Shown here: piece after piece, positions 32,966 through 34,129 of the stretch
How positions within the stretch are numbered: the first letter of the stretch is position 1
How the letters are laid out: the number at the start of each line of letters is the position of its first letter
DNA from: UKL13-2 sp040379385
Lineage (GTDB): Bacteria > Pseudomonadota > Gammaproteobacteria > Burkholderiales > Usitatibacteraceae
Assembly: GCA_040379385.1 (NCBI GenBank)
Contig: JBEILF010000009.1
Span: 1 to 34,129 of the forward strand
Length of the DNA stretch: 34,129 bases
Reading direction: 5' to 3'
Translations under genes and position numbers: made by a program
Notes under the pieces: model-generated
Databases searched by the model: none
Seen by the model: the letters and a program-made list of their open reading frames with translations, nothing else
What the model was told of the DNA's origin: nothing

Positions 32966-34129
32966 CGCAGCAATCCCCGTCATGTCCAGAAGCGCGCCGG
33001 CTAACCCGCATAGCCCGATGACCCAGATCACGCCAATCTTGTAGCGCATCAGCGCGATGGCTGCGACGACCGTCAACGCGGCGGCGAATAAATCTGCGCC
33101 GCCAGAAAAAAACGATTCAGCAGTGCCTCGTGGCCACCAAACGTGCCACGTAAAAAACAGTGCCAGACTGGCGATCACACCGACGACCGCTGCCGCAATG
33201 GCGGTGAGCGGGGCGGCGAAGCGAAGATTGCCGCGCGTCGATTCAATAAACGGACCGCCTACCAAAACAAAGACAAAAGACGGCAGGAAGGTGAAAAATG
33301 TGACAACCAGTGCCGCAACGGTCCCCGATAGAAAAGGGCTACCCGCCACCACTTCGCGTGCCACCCCGCCTAAGTAACCAACAAACGCCACCACCATAAT
33401 CAACGGCCCCGGCGTGGTTTCCCCCAACGCGAGGCCGTCGATCATCTGCTCCGGGGTCAGCCATTGGAAGGTTTCCACGGCTCCTTGGTAGACGTATGGC
33501 AGCACGGCATAGGCTCCGCCAAACGTCAGCAACGCCGCTTTGGTGAAGAACCACCCCATCTGTGACAGCGTGGATTTGCCTTCACCGACCAATAGCAAGA
33601 ATGCCATCGCGCCGACCCAAAGTGTCAATCCTGCTACCGCGTAACCCATCGCCCTGCCAGCATGCCACTGTAAATGGGGCGGGATCGGCGAATTGTCATT
33701 GATGATCGGTGGACCGGGCAGGGTATCGGCAACGGTTACCGCGGGTTGCGGTGCAAGCACGGTGCCAGATTTTGCCTGTGAAGAGGCCAACGAGAACGCA
33801 GCCGGGTTGAGGCGACCGCCAGCGACACCGATGATCGCCGCTGCAGCGATGATGGCAGGAAACGGCAATTGCAAGATCGAAATGGCAAGAAACGCTGCGA
33901 ACGCCACGCCGACCAGCCACCGATTGTGTAACGTTCTGCCGCCGATGCGCCATGCTGCCTGCGCCACAATTGCCGTCACGGCAGGCTTGATGCCATAGAA
34001 GATACCGGCGACAATCGGCTGGCTGCCGAAGGTGACGTAAACCCATGAAAGGCCGATTAACAGGACGAGTGAGGGCAGCACAAACAATCCGCCCGCAAGG
34101 ATGCCGCCCAATCGACCGTGCATCATCCA
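32942..34129 (-). CDS. chrA: Chromate transporter ChrA, 3' part (partial at window edge)
   Basis: The frame is open to the window end; the visible 395 residues lack the first part of the protein. It is a two-half membrane protein. The first visible half opens with WMMHGRLGGILAGGLFVLPS, which corresponds to the end of the ChrA motif (G.YxGWLMHG). The second half has TKAALLTFGGAYAVLPY and LALGETTPGPLIMVVAFVGYLG, the diagnostic ChrA repeats. A central hydrophilic linker (about 115-155) joins the halves. ChrA exports chromate across the inner membrane. The methionines at 34126 and 34123 are internal, not starts. Confidence 0.93.
   Translation of the reverse strand, partial: WMMHGRLGGILAGGLFVLPSLVLLIGLSWVYVTFGSQPIVAGIFYGIKPAVTAIVAQAAWRIGGRTLHNRWLVGVAFAAFLAISILQLPFPAIIAAAAIIGVAGGRLNPAAFSLASSQAKSGTVLAPQPAVTVADTLPGPPIINDNSPIPPHLQWHAGRAMGYAVAGLTLWVGAMAFLLLVGEGKSTLSQMGWFFTKAALLTFGGAYAVLPYVYQGAVETFQWLTPEQMIDGLALGETTPGPLIMVVAFVGYLGGVAREVVAGSPFLSGTVAALVVTFFTFLPSFVFVLVGGPFIESTRGNLRFAAPLTAIAAAVVGVIASLALFFTWHVWWPRGTAESFFSGGADLFAAALTVVAAIALMRYKIGVIWVIGLCGLAGALLDMTGIAALLGIPIA

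Overview
The window looks like a chromosomal segment of a betaproteobacterium, near the Burkholderiales/Nitrosomonadales. That is an inference from gene content, with no database search. Supporting signs are an aceE-aceF-lpd operon whose Lpd carries its own N-terminal lipoyl domain, a type IVa pilin behind a sigma-54 promoter, a GmhA heptose isomerase, and the general protein style. No tRNA, rRNA, CRISPR array, prophage or intact transposase was seen.

Layout. 1-4350 (+): 3' end of alaS, gmhA, a tiny GIY-YIG nuclease gene inside an inverted-repeat cassette, then an overlapping Nudix / PLP-lyase / GAF trio. 4495-12083 (-): the pyruvate dehydrogenase operon aceE-aceF-lpdA followed by VanZ-like, VOC and DUF1499 genes; aceE carries a single-base frameshift. 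12779-20280 (+): a signalling block of PP2C phosphatase, FHA protein, class II-like cyclic-nucleotide phosphodiesterase, GAF-PilB/GspE ATPase and GAF-HD-GYP protein. 20350-24355: a broken methyltransferase, a large membrane protein and a family 2 glycosyltransferase. 24706-25756: sigma-54 promoter, pilA, a strong terminator, and the remains of a second pilin gene. 25762-29638 (-): MacAB-like exporter with permease, ATPase and adaptor on separate genes, with a 286-bp-period duplication upstream of the permease. 29805-34129: a lone single-haem SoxA, an M48 protease with TPRs, moaC, and the 3' part of chrA.

How the parts may work together. The 12.8-20.3 kb block is the best candidate for an under-described system. 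Its two GAF domains both carry a TGYR[ST] motif and an N...F...[ED]E-like motif, resembling cyclic-nucleotide-binding GAFs. They sit next to a probable cyclic-nucleotide phosphodiesterase. One GAF is fused to a pilus-extension-type ATPase, the other to a c-di-GMP phosphodiesterase domain. PP2C plus FHA add a protein-phosphorylation layer. I infer a switch coupling cyclic nucleotide, c-di-GMP and Ser/Thr phosphorylation to a pilus or secretion motor. pilA lies about 4.5 kb downstream of the block.

The window is rich in short palindromic repeats. At least four families are visible, and in three places a repeat arm supplies the stop codon of a neighbouring gene. Several frameshifts (aceE, methyltransferase) lie in homopolymers, so assembly error must be excluded before calling them mutations.
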